Positions 7,114 to 14,122 of a stretch of 16,937 bases of DNA are shown one piece after another. The position numbers and the translations under genes are program-made. Location of the stretch: assembly GCA_024644775.1 (NCBI GenBank), contig JAHEHB010000068.1, forward strand, positions 1 to 16,937. The letters run 5' to 3'. Source of the DNA: Deltaproteobacteria bacterium (GTDB lineage Bacteria; Desulfobacterota; Desulfobacteria; Desulfobacterales; SURF-15). The stretch's first letter is position 1; each line of letters begins with the position of its first letter. The notes beneath the pieces were generated by a model that did not search any database, was not told the origin of the DNA, and was given only the letters and a program-made list of their open reading frames with translations.

Positions 7114-7392
7114 TTATTTGGAAATCTCAAGGGATTTAATCATACCGTTGGCGTCACTTTCCACAACGATCTTATCCCCTTCTTTCAGGCTCTTCAGGTC
7201 GATTTCCGGACCGGCGGTCAGCGATTTCGTTTGGCCCGCGTCGTCCTGCACCATCACCTCACCAGTGTCGGCTTTGACGGACATTACAGTGCCCGTCATT
7301 TTCTGAGTATCTTGAGCTGTAGCTCCGACGACTGCGATAAAAGAAGATACAAACAACACACAAACCAATGCACTTATGACTTTAGTTCTCAT
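7114..7392 (-). CDS. Small secreted protein with OB-like beta domain
   Basis: 92 residues. A signal peptide covers about residues 1-26: MRTK, a hydrophobic stretch, then ATA before the predicted cut ahead of Gln27. The mature 66 residues read as a small beta-barrel-like unit: TGTVMSVKADTGEVMVQDDAG, then DLKSLKEGDKIVVES. This pattern of turn-rich strands is typical of small periplasmic proteins in the DUF1344/DUF5666-like group. There are no cysteines in the mature part and no obvious metal site. ATG 7392 has CGGAGG spaced 7 bp upstream. It precedes the lipoprotein gene on the same strand and is itself preceded by a roughly 410-bp non-coding leader with a possible promoter and operator. A periplasmic, possibly stress-related role is inference. 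Confidence 0.8.
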   Translation of the reverse strand: MRTKVISALVCVLFVSSFIAVVGATAQDTQKMTGTVMSVKADTGEVMVQDDAGQTKSLTAGPEIDLKSLKEGDKIVVESDANGMIKSLEISK

Positions 7393-7407
7393 TTCTACCT
7401 CCGTAAA

Positions 7408-7476
7408 TTAGTAACTCATTGTTTTATTTTCATTGTTTTCCTGCGTCGAATCGTAGTAAACTCCTATTTCTCGCAC
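7408..7476 (-). other. Possible 22-codon leader ORF behind an orphan Shine-Dalgarno sequence
   Basis: On the minus strand a very strong AAAGGAGG (7479-7486) stands 2 bp before GTG 7476, which opens a 22-codon frame ending in TAA at 7408-7410, just before the ribosome-binding site of the secreted-protein gene. The spacing is too short for comfort and the peptide is not recognisable. The SD may instead be a decoy or chance. Confidence 0.15.
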
Positions 7477-7619
7477 CACCTCCTTTCTTATTTAAAATAC
7501 CGTTCGGTTATCAATTCGTCGTCAGCGTAAAGTACTACTTAGCAAACCCCATACCAAAATGCGTTTTACGGTCACAACTATCTTTAATTACTATATTTTT
7601 TTATAAATTTATGATTGAT

Positions 7620-7643
7620 ACTTTGTGCGTGAATCCACAAAGT
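7620..7643 (-). repeat. Perfect 8-bp hairpin inside the leader
   Basis: ACTTTGTG (7620-7627) and CACAAAGT (7636-7643) are exact reverse complements around an 8-nt loop. No T-tract follows. It would form a stem in the presumed leader RNA of the secreted-protein gene. Confidence 0.45.
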
Positions 7644-7722
7644 GGAGGTTATTCCCTGCATAACCGGAATATGTAGAACAACGATTATCCGGTGTAACTA
7701 CCCGGTGATTCTATATTTTGTT

Positions 7723-7750
7723 ACTATATAGGGATTTTCCTACACAATAA
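7723..7750 (-). promoter_or_regulatory. Possible promoter with overlapping 18-bp dyad operator
   Basis: On the minus strand TATAGT (7723-7728) is a good -10 box, matching five of six consensus positions. TTATTG (7745-7750), 16 bp upstream, is a poor -35. The dyad TGTAGG-AAAATC-CCTATA (7727-7744) fills the space between them, with half-sites differing by one base. A strong -10, a poor -35 and a dyad there suggest an activator-dependent promoter, for example one served by a LuxR/NarL-type regulator. The regulator's identity is unknown. Confidence 0.35.
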
Positions 7751-7806
7751 TGGTACAATGCGTCTATACGGCATTAACAGCGGTGGGTAGGCTTACGATT
7801 TTATGA

Positions 7807-10131
7807 CTAGGATAATCGGTCTGGGATTTGTTCTCTGCTGTCGAGTACTTTCCGAATAGTTGTTGCAATTTCAATCAACGTTATCGGCTTCATGACAAAT
7901 GCTTTTAACCCTAAGGCTTCGGCTCTTTTCTCATCCATTTTCTCACTGTAACCGGTGCACAGAATCATTGGCATATCCGATCGAATCTTCAGAATCTCTT
8001 TTGCTAATTGATCGCCTGTCATTTGGGGCATGGTCATATCGAGGACGATAAGATCAAACTGTTTCGGGTCGGCTTTAACCGCCTCCAGTGCTTGAAGAGG
8101 ATCTGTTCCCGCTTTTACCTGATACCCTAGTCGGCTCAACATCTCTTTTCCGATGGCTGCAATGGACGCTTCGTCATCTACCAGCATGATTTTCTCACTT
8201 CCTTTGGGTATCATTTCAGATCGCTTCGGTTCCACAAACACCGGCTCTTCAGTTACCGGGAAATAAATATTGAACGTGGTTCCTTTTCCAACGTCACTTT
8301 CAACCGTTATCTCTCCTTTGCAGCTTTTTACGATTCCGTGAACAACAGCGAGTCCCATTCCCGACCCTTCACCAAAGCCCTTTGTCGTGAAGTAGGGATC
8401 AAAAATACGACCCTGATTCTTTGGATCGATTCCATGACCCGTATCCCTCACCGATAGCCGAACGTAATTCCCCGGCGACAATCCATGAGTTTTCTCAACA
8501 GCGCTCTGATATAGATTCATATTACTCAGACTTACCTCTAAGACGCCGCCTTTTTCCTGCATGGCATGGGCGGCGTTAGTTCCGAGGTTTATCATTACCT
8601 GATGAATCTGTGTGGGATCTGCTAAAACAGTGTCGCACTTAGCTGGAAAAGTCTGACGTATCGCAATGGTCTTCGGGAGGGTGGCTCGAAGAAATTTTAA
8701 AGACTCCTTGATGACATGGATACTGTTTATGGGTATACGATTGGTTTCTGTTTTTCGACTCACCCGAAGAAGCTGTCTTACAATTTCCTTTGCCCTTATG
8801 ATGGCGGTTTTAATTTCTTTTAAATGATCGTGAGCAGGATTCCGTTCTGGGGCATCACCCATGGCCAATTCTGTATTACCCATAATAATTCCAAGCACAT
8901 TGTTAAAGTCATGGGCGATGCCTCCGGCCAGTGTTCCAATGGCCTCCATTTTATGAGCTTGTTGAAGCCTAACTTCAAGTTGTCGGGATTTAGTGATGTC
9001 TGTAAGCACGCCGCGAAGTCCAACGATCCGATCTCCTTCCGTAATCGGAAGGCTCGATGAACGAACCCATCGAATATCACCGGATTTATTCAATACCCGA
9101 TACTCACCAGGCTCGATACGACCGGATAGTCTTTCTCGAAATTGCTCATTGCTGCGCGGAATATCCTCCTGATACATGAAATCAGAATAATGTCGTCCAA
9201 TGATCTCCTCCGGCCGATAACCGAATAATGATTCCACCTTGGGGCTAATATAATTCACAATCCCGTTTTGATTTGTCGTATAGATGATGTCATTAATGTT
9301 TTCCACAAGATTTCGATATTTTTCTTCCGACTTCTGCAACGCCTTTTCAGATCGCCTGTGATCTGCAAATTTCTTGTTCAGTTTTTCGTTAACGCGTTTC
9401 AACTCTGTCGTCCGTGCTTTCACTATGGATTCAATATGTTCCTGGTTCTCCAGTAGTTCATTTTCGATTCTTTTTCGTTCCTTGATTTCGGTTTTTAACT
9501 CCTGGATGAGGTCTGTGTTTTGAAACTTCAGGTTCAAGCTCGTATTAATGGCAACATTGAATCGTCTTGCGGTAAAAAGCATCAGGATCCAAAAAATGAA
9601 GCTCAATACGCCCATTAAAAAGTGGATATCATCGCCAATAACCAAGAGTCGAATGATGATCGGAGCTGCGGTGGGTACACTAAAGATCAAAAAGGCCGTT
9701 AATACCACTGAATGGATACCAACAGATCCTGCGATCATACCCCCCAAAAGAAAGGCGACAAACACCTGGTGGGGTATTGAATCTTTTGGAAAAAGAGCAA
9801 TACCGGTAACTCCCCACAGGATTCCGGAAAGACCGATTCCGGTTAGAACAAGTAGATACCATGTTCTGGAATTAGAAAAAGATACCCTAGCGTGCTTGTA
9901 TTTATAAACAAGAAAGCCTCGAAAAAGGGATAAAACCTGTACCGCCAGAAGCCAGGCTACCAACAGGGGCATTTGAATGATATTTTTTAATACATAACAG
10001 AGAATTACTGAATTTAAACAGTTTGCGACAATAGAAATCAGGGATTTATCATATAACTGGCCCAAACGATCTAAATAAAATCGTTCATTATCAAATTCAG
10101 AAACCAATACCCCTCCAGTCATCTTGTCCAA
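7807..10131 (-). CDS. Membrane PAS hybrid histidine kinase with C-terminal receiver
   Basis: Up to 774 residues. About six membrane helices (roughly 31-50, 53-72, 90-111, 120-139, 142-163, 169-188) are followed by a coiled coil (about 200-265), a PAS domain (about 270-382), HisKA with phospho-acceptor His407 in GGIAHDFNN, and HATPase with N-box NLGTNAAHAM (515-524), DTGHGI (563-568) and GSGMGL (589-594). A C-terminal receiver has D652/D653, phospho-acceptor D698 and K748. The GGIAHDFNN H-box is typical of soluble-PAS and NtrB-like kinases. It should sense a membrane or small-molecule signal and autophosphorylate, passing phosphate to its own receiver. No separate DNA-binding regulator is nearby. 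The start is uncertain: the longest frame opens with TTG 10131, ATG 10122 is in frame, and TTG 10107 has GGAGGGG just before it. It lies downstream of the YfiR/kinase cluster but is separated from it by 203 bp. Confidence 0.93.
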   Translation of the reverse strand: MDKMTGGVLVSEFDNERFYLDRLGQLYDKSLISIVANCLNSVILCYVLKNIIQMPLLVAWLLAVQVLSLFRGFLVYKYKHARVSFSNSRTWYLLVLTGIGLSGILWGVTGIALFPKDSIPHQVFVAFLLGGMIAGSVGIHSVVLTAFLIFSVPTAAPIIIRLLVIGDDIHFLMGVLSFIFWILMLFTARRFNVAINTSLNLKFQNTDLIQELKTEIKERKRIENELLENQEHIESIVKARTTELKRVNEKLNKKFADHRRSEKALQKSEEKYRNLVENINDIIYTTNQNGIVNYISPKVESLFGYRPEEIIGRHYSDFMYQEDIPRSNEQFRERLSGRIEPGEYRVLNKSGDIRWVRSSSLPITEGDRIVGLRGVLTDITKSRQLEVRLQQAHKMEAIGTLAGGIAHDFNNVLGIIMGNTELAMGDAPERNPAHDHLKEIKTAIIRAKEIVRQLLRVSRKTETNRIPINSIHVIKESLKFLRATLPKTIAIRQTFPAKCDTVLADPTQIHQVMINLGTNAAHAMQEKGGVLEVSLSNMNLYQSAVEKTHGLSPGNYVRLSVRDTGHGIDPKNQGRIFDPYFTTKGFGEGSGMGLAVVHGIVKSCKGEITVESDVGKGTTFNIYFPVTEEPVFVEPKRSEMIPKGSEKIMLVDDEASIAAIGKEMLSRLGYQVKAGTDPLQALEAVKADPKQFDLIVLDMTMPQMTGDQLAKEILKIRSDMPMILCTGYSEKMDEKRAEALGLKAFVMKPITLIEIATTIRKVLDSREQIPDRLS

Positions 10132-10212
10132 CGGTATTCGCTATAAACACCTTAGTAAAAAGTAAATTTCACATTAGCTCGTATTTTCAGAGAGTAATGC
10201 ATTAACCATCAA

Positions 10213-10280
10213 AATTCAAGAAAAACGAAGGGTGATGTTTGAGGAACTTGAATTACTACGTCTTTCTGTATGTACAGAAA
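10213..10280. repeat. Dyad elements between the two kinase genes
   Basis: The 203-bp gap holds a compact dyad TTTCTGTA-tg-TACAGAAA (10263-10280) and, beside it, AATTCAAG (10213-10220) pairing with CTTGAATT (10247-10254). Neither is followed by a T-run on the minus strand. The compact dyad lies about 130 bp upstream of the hybrid kinase and looks like an operator rather than a terminator. Confidence 0.35.
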
Positions 10281-10334
10281 AATGGCGCGATAGTGATATG
10301 CTGAGTAATCCTTGATTTTAGATCTTACTGAAAC

Positions 10335-11957
10335 TTAGACGGGAATGATGAACCGAAACGTAGAGCCTTTGCCGTCACCATCACTTTCTGCCCAGATTTT
10401 TCCACTGTGAAGCTCGACAAGCCGTTTGGTTAGAGATAAACCCAAACCAGTCCCTTTGAATCGTCGACTCATTGAATTTTCCACCTGCTCAAAAGGATCG
10501 AAAATACGTTGAAGACTCTCCGGTTTGATACCGATCCCGGTATCTTTTACAGAAATCCTTACGAATTCGTTTTTGTCCGTATCAGCATCTTCCAATTTAG
10601 GAACGAACGCTTTTTGTGCCTTGTAATCTGATTTATGTACCGACTCGGCCGTTACCTCAATAAGGCCTCCATCCGGTGTAAATTTAACGGCATTGGAAAG
10701 AAGATTATACACGATTTGTTTAAGCTTGCGCTCATCGGCAACGATGGAGGAAGGAATGCCATTGACATTGGTAGACAATTTTATGCCATGTTTCATGGAT
10801 TTTTCTTTGATCATGGACAAGCTTCTTTCCAAAAGATCTTTTAGATCAAATTCGGTTGGAAAAAGCTCGAGCTTTCCAGACTCGACCTTGGATAAATCCA
10901 GAATGTCATTGATCAGGGAGAGCAGATGCTTGCTGCTATTCAACACATCGTTTAAAAACTCCTTTTGAGTTTCATTCAACTCTCCATGATAATTATCCAC
11001 GATAATCTCGGTAAATCCAATGATGTGATTCAATGGCGTTCTCAGCTCATGACTCATATTCGCCAGAAACTGTGATTTTGCCTCGTTGGCAGCTTCAGCG
11101 GTCTCTTTGGCTGTTTTCAGTTCATTTACAGCCTGCTCCAGTTTAAGATTCGCGTCTGAAAGTTCTGATGTACGCAGTGTCACCTGATCCTCGAGGCTGC
11201 CCCGATGTCGTTCCAATTCCTGATCACGCAGCTCGATTTCTTTCAACATGTCGTTGAATCCATCAACCAGTGTGCCCAGTTCGTCTCTGTTTTGTTTATC
11301 GGCTCGGATGGAATATATTTTCTCCCTTGAAATAACTTTCATCGTCTGCACGAGATGGAGGACCGGCTCTGAAATCACACGCTGGAATACTGAAGAAAGC
11401 AAATAGGCCACAAAAATGGCAACAACCATCACAACGGCTCCAACACCTGCATACAATCGAAGTCTACCATATAGCTCTTCCAAATCAGACCGTATGAAGA
11501 CTATGCCGATGGTTTCACCGTCAAGGGAGATTCTTTTTTGCAAATCTAAGTATCTCTCACGGAAATGATGTTCATCGCTTATTTCCGTTGGCTTCCCAAA
11601 AATAGAATCCTTTTGCGAGATTCTCAATGCAACCGGCCCGTTTGCTTTTTCATTGCGATAAGTGCCGAATATCTCACCATCCGCGTTCAAAATATAACTC
11701 AAAATAATATGGGGTTCGGCTTTCAGTGCCGATAGGGTTTCTCTGGCTGCCGCCTTATCGTTGAATGCCAGTGCGGCCGTACTATTTGTTCCGATAACAT
11801 CAGCCAATATCGTGAGATCTTCCACCATCGCACGTTTAAAGGAAACAAGCTCGGTGATAACAAACGTTACCGATGATATCAGTAAAACGATTGCCGATGT
11901 CGCCATGATGATCGCTATCAGTTTACGCCGGATTGTAATGTCACGAAAAATCTTCAT
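10335..11957 (-). CDS. CHASE8-HAMP sensor histidine kinase
   Basis: 540 residues. A first membrane helix (about 12-36) is followed by a periplasmic sensor with the CHASE8-type motif [17 protein letters not shown] (51-67), then [20 protein letters not shown] (81-100). A second helix lies at about 168-190, HAMP at about 187-240, a coiled coil at about 240-297, HisKA with His303 in [11 protein letters not shown], and HATPase with N-box [11 protein letters not shown] (418-428), DTGIGI (472-477) and GTGLGL (502-507). There is no receiver domain. CHASE8 is the sensor of the diguanylate cyclase YfiN, which is held inactive by periplasmic YfiR. Here a YfiR-family gene ends 20 bp upstream, so YfiR control of a kinase is a reasonable inference. 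The ribosome-binding site is weak (AGGG about 8 bp before ATG), which suggests translational dependence on the upstream gene. The cognate response regulator is not in the window. Confidence 0.93.
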   Translation of the reverse strand: MKIFRDITIRRKLIAIIMATSAIVLLISSVTFVITELVSFKRAMVEDLTILADVIGTNSTAALAFNDKAAARETLSALKAEPHIILSYILNADGEIFGTYRNEKANGPVALRISQKDSIFGKPTEISDEHHFRERYLDLQKRISLDGETIGIVFIRSDLEELYGRLRLYAGVGAVVMVVAIFVAYLLSSVFQRVISEPVLHLVQTMKVISREKIYSIRADKQNRDELGTLVDGFNDMLKEIELRDQELERHRGSLEDQVTLRTSELSDANLKLEQAVNELKTAKETAEAANEAKSQFLANMSHELRTPLNHIIGFTEIIVDNYHGELNETQKEFLNDVLNSSKHLLSLINDILDLSKVESGKLELFPTEFDLKDLLERSLSMIKEKSMKHGIKLSTNVNGIPSSIVADERKLKQIVYNLLSNAVKFTPDGGLIEVTAESVHKSDYKAQKAFVPKLEDADTDKNEFVRISVKDTGIGIKPESLQRIFDPFEQVENSMSRRFKGTGLGLSLTKRLVELHSGKIWAESDGDGKGSTFRFIIPV

Positions 11958-11977
11958 AGACGGCCCTAGTCAGTGTT

Positions 11978-12520
11978 TCATCGGTCTACGATTTTTGCCA
12001 ACTTGAGTAATTTTGAGCTGATCTTTAAACCACTTCGTTTTGCCGTATTTACATTTATTTCAAAGTGAATCTTCTTACCTGTATTAAACATGCCGATGAT
12101 GCCGCCGTTTTGCGCAAAGTTTTTGATATCACTCACCGTTAACACATGGTGGTTAGTAACATCAGGTAAGATCTCTGATAGTGTCTTTTTTTCAGATTTG
12201 CTGATAAACAGCACATGGCATTGGTCTATATCTTCCATCGCCTCGAAGTACTTGACAACTATATTCCGCTTGCCGACGGTCTTTCCGTCTATAGATTCGA
12301 GAGCAGACCCAAAAGGATTGTTTCCAAGTATACATAATAAAATGGGGGATTGATCATCAGAAAAAGATTCGGCCGGCCACTGAACAAATTTTGCGAAATT
12401 ATATAAAAACGCCGATTTAACGAAATACTCCTTAGACGATGATGTTTCCGCACACGTAATCCGGCCAAAAAACACCGAAACTAAAAGCAATAGGATAATA
12501 TGAATTTTAAGACGTTTCAT
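11978..12520 (-). CDS. YfiR-family periplasmic protein (DUF4154)
   Basis: 180 residues from ATG 12520. A signal peptide is evident (MKRLKIHIILLLLVSVFFG, with ITCAE near the cut). Family signatures follow: KSAFLYNFAKFVQWP (35-49), the SDIKNFAQNGGIIGMF segment near 134-149, and the C-terminal FEINVNTAKRSGLKISSKLLKLAKIV. Members sit in the periplasm and bind the sensor domain of a membrane signalling partner; YfiR of Pseudomonas represses YfiN. The next gene, 20 bp away, encodes a CHASE8 kinase, the probable partner. A longer frame up to 12598 exists but lies over the receptor remnant and lacks family character. The chosen ATG has no good Shine-Dalgarno: a recognisable TonB-receptor sequence runs to within a few bases of the start, so the native upstream region was probably lost in a deletion. 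Confidence 0.88.
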   Translation of the reverse strand: MKRLKIHIILLLLVSVFFGRITCAETSSSKEYFVKSAFLYNFAKFVQWPAESFSDDQSPILLCILGNNPFGSALESIDGKTVGKRNIVVKYFEAMEDIDQCHVLFISKSEKKTLSEILPDVTNHHVLTVSDIKNFAQNGGIIGMFNTGKKIHFEINVNTAKRSGLKISSKLLKLAKIVDR

Positions 12521-12871
12521 TAATATACCGGTAGCCCAGCCCCCAAATGATTTCATGCCGCTCAAACCCCGTAAACCGCTGTTGGAAGTCGAGATCAACG
12601 GTGTTTACGTAAAATGTATCCCGTTGCTCCCGGTCATAGTAGAATTTCAATTCGGTGTCTGAAGTATCGGAAATGGTATGCTTCCATTTCGCCAGGATAT
12701 TGCCGCCGCTATTAATACTTTTATCTTCAATCGTAGAAATAAAGATGATTGTGCAGCCCAACTGTTTGGAACTATTATCAAAAAAAGCACCATACTAATT
12801 GCAATCAACCGATGATTGGGTGTGTTTAAGCGTTTAAACCAATTCCGTCTAATACCCTGTCGGCGAGTCAT
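12507..12871 (-). pseudogene. Remnant of a TonB-dependent receptor, internally deleted and frameshifted
   Basis: ATG 12871 has a good ribosome-binding site (AGGAG, 8 bp upstream) and opens a frame with a convincing signal peptide: a basic start, then LIAISMVLFLIIVPNSWAAQ. After about 45 residues the sense switches to another frame. From roughly 12735 down, that frame reads INSGGNILAKWKHTISDTSD, then ELKFYYDREQRDTF and VNTVDLDFQQRFTGFERHE, then IIWGLGYRY. I recognise this as part of the beta-barrel of the TonB-dependent receptors that usually precede yfiR-kinase pairs. The plug domain, the first part of the barrel and everything after GLGYRY are missing; that frame stops at 12507-12509 inside the yfiR start. 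Of the usual 600-800 residues fewer than 70 of the barrel remain. At least two deletions (near 12735-12755 and near 12521-12530) explain it. It is broken and cannot make an outer-membrane receptor. Confidence 0.72.
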
Positions 12872-13025
12872 TGTATCTCTCCTGAAATTTTTTTACGGTG
12901 AAAAAAATCCAAAACGATTCACCTCAAAGAAACCATCGGAAATACAATTTTTTTCTTTAGTTTTTTCTTTAATTATAAAGAGATATTTATGTTTTGCGCG
13001 TGAAGAGAAAAGTACCCGTTGTGAT

Positions 13026-13307
13026 TCAGCTCTGTGAAATCTTCAGGTGCAGTTCCACAAGGGTAGCTCCCCAACCACCGGCTTCAGGGGGCGCATCTTT
13101 AAAAGTTTTTACCAACGGATGAACTTTCAAAATCGAACGGACCCGTTTTTTTAAGATACCATGCCCTTTCCCGTGAATGATACGTACAGAGAAAATGCCC
13201 GTATCGACACATGCAGAAAAGTAGTCGTCAAGAAGATTTGGGACCTCCTTGGGCTGAAAGAGGTGAAGATCTAAAACGTCTGTGATCGGCAGGTTAATCG
13301 GTTCCAT
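13026..13307 (-). CDS. Stand-alone Smr-domain protein
   Basis: 93 residues forming a single Smr domain. DLHLF (13-17) is the first signature, HGKGHGILKKRVR (45-57) the core nucleic-acid-binding loop, and GGWGATLVEL (77-86) the C-terminal glycine motif. Smr domains are found at the end of MutS2 and as small free-standing proteins, and several bind or nick DNA or RNA. The DLH and HGKG motifs suggest an active type. ATG 13307 is chosen because AAAGGAGATATC stands directly upstream; the frame continues to 13472 but the added 55 residues have no family character. It is transcribed away from plsY. The TonB-receptor remnant starts 154 bp downstream on the same strand, with no clear terminator between. 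Confidence 0.85.
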   Translation of the reverse strand: MEPINLPITDVLDLHLFQPKEVPNLLDDYFSACVDTGIFSVRIIHGKGHGILKKRVRSILKVHPLVKTFKDAPPEAGGWGATLVELHLKISQS

Positions 13308-13416
13308 TGATATCTCCTTTGTAAATTTCTTAACGTATTGTCTTGTGAAACGCGTTTTAATCATCGAATGTAAGCAAATCCGTGTAGTTACGTGTCTAAA
13401 GGAAAAAACCATGCTA

Positions 13417-13445
13417 TTGATCGAATGATTTCGCTGCTGTAAACT
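13417..13445 (+). promoter_or_regulatory. Possible sigma70-type promoter for plsY
   Basis: TTGATC (13417-13422), a spacer of exactly 17 bp and TAAACT (13440-13445) each match four of six consensus positions, 40 bp before the plsY start. It lies in the divergent smr-plsY gap. Confidence 0.35.
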
Positions 13446-13485
13446 GTTACAACATTGCCGCATATGATACACAGGAACGTGAAAG

Positions 13486-14115
13486 ATGATATCATTTAAT
13501 CATTTGATAATGTTAGGGTTCTTATTCTTTGCCTATATGCTCGGATCGATCCCTTGGGGGCTTTTTCTTACCCAACACTTCGGTTATGGCGATATCCGAC
13601 AAAAAGGAAGTGGAAATATCGGTGCCACCAACGTCAGACGGGTCGCAGGCTCATGGCTGGCTATAGGGACTTTAATGGGCGATCTGACAAAGGGAGCGGT
13701 TCCGGTTTGGATTGCCGTTGCCATAACGTCCTCGAAAGGTATGGACAATGAATTATATCCGTCTCTTGTGGCACTATCCGCCGTGCTGGGGCACCTTTTT
13801 CCCATCTACACAAAACTTAGAGGCGGTGGAAAGGGTGTTTCCACAGCTGCCGGATGTTTTCTGATTCTGTCGCCGATGGCTTGTATCGCAGCAATTTTTG
13901 TCTTTGTGGGTGTGGTTTATTTTTCAAATCGGGTATCCATAGGCTCTCTTTCTGCGGCTGCGTTGCTGCCCGCTGCGATTTGGATAAACACCCGGTCCAT
14001 GGAACCGGCGCTCATTGCTGTTATTACCGCAATACTGATATTTTTTCGCCACAAAGATAACATCAGGCGCCTTTTCTCGGGTACAGAGCCTGTGCTCAGG
14101 GAAAGAAAACGTTAA
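13486..14115 (+). CDS. plsY: Acyl-phosphate:glycerol-3-phosphate acyltransferase PlsY
   Basis: 209 residues, normal for the family. PlsY is an inner-membrane enzyme that transfers the acyl group from acyl phosphate to glycerol 3-phosphate, the first step of phospholipid synthesis in most bacteria, working with PlsX. The sequence shows five or more membrane helices and the conserved loops: GSIPWG (20-25), GSGNIGATNVRR (41-52), DLTKG (66-70), GHLFPIYTKLRGGGKGVST (102-120) and RHKDNIRRLFSGTE (188-201). ATG 13486 has a modest AGGA about 10 bp upstream. It is divergent from the Smr gene and converges on the reductase gene, whose stop codon is only 2 bp beyond its own. No plsX is in the window, so it is probably transcribed alone. 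Confidence 0.96.
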   Translation: MISFNHLIMLGFLFFAYMLGSIPWGLFLTQHFGYGDIRQKGSGNIGATNVRRVAGSWLAIGTLMGDLTKGAVPVWIAVAITSSKGMDNELYPSLVALSAVLGHLFPIYTKLRGGGKGVSTAAGCFLILSPMACIAAIFVFVGVVYFSNRVSIGSLSAAALLPAAIWINTRSMEPALIAVITAILIFFRHKDNIRRLFSGTEPVLRERKR

Positions 14116-14122
14116 TATTAAC
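14111..14122. repeat. Palindrome shared by two convergent stop codons
   Basis: GTTAATATTAAC is a perfect palindrome, extended by one base pair on each side (14110-14123) to 14 bp. It holds the TAA of plsY (14113-14115) and the TAA of the reductase gene (14118-14120 on the minus strand); both genes end CGT TAA. It is too short and AT-rich to be a terminator. Confidence 0.5.

Larger units (their letters stand above)
7393..7806 (-). other. Long non-coding stretch: presumed 5' leader of the secreted-protein gene
   Basis: This 414-bp gap between the hybrid kinase stop and the secreted-protein start holds no convincing gene. Read on the minus strand it contains, in order, a possible promoter/operator (7723-7750), a perfect 8-bp hairpin ACTTTGTG/CACAAAGT (7620-7643), an AT-rich section near 7590-7620, a small dyad around 7498-7507, and an orphan strong Shine-Dalgarno at 7479-7486. 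If the promoter is right, the mRNA leader is over 300 nt long. Confidence 0.45.

Noticed and set aside
9548..9907. 119-codon plus-strand frame opposite the hybrid kinase
   Set aside because: It lies wholly antisense to the membrane-helix region of a convincing gene, and its composition mirrors that region; no family resemblance.
10263..10280. LexA-type SOS box (CTGT...ACAG) before the hybrid kinase
   Set aside because: The spacing between CTGT and ACAG is 4 bp, not the 8 bp of the enterobacterial LexA box, and no SOS-type gene is adjacent.
12521..12598. N-terminal extension of YfiR to 12598
   Set aside because: The extra 26 residues are an out-of-frame reading of the TonB-receptor fragment, and a proper signal peptide starts at ATG 12520.
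13308..13472. N-terminal extension of the Smr protein to 13472
   Set aside because: The extension has no domain character and a much better ribosome-binding site stands before ATG 13307.
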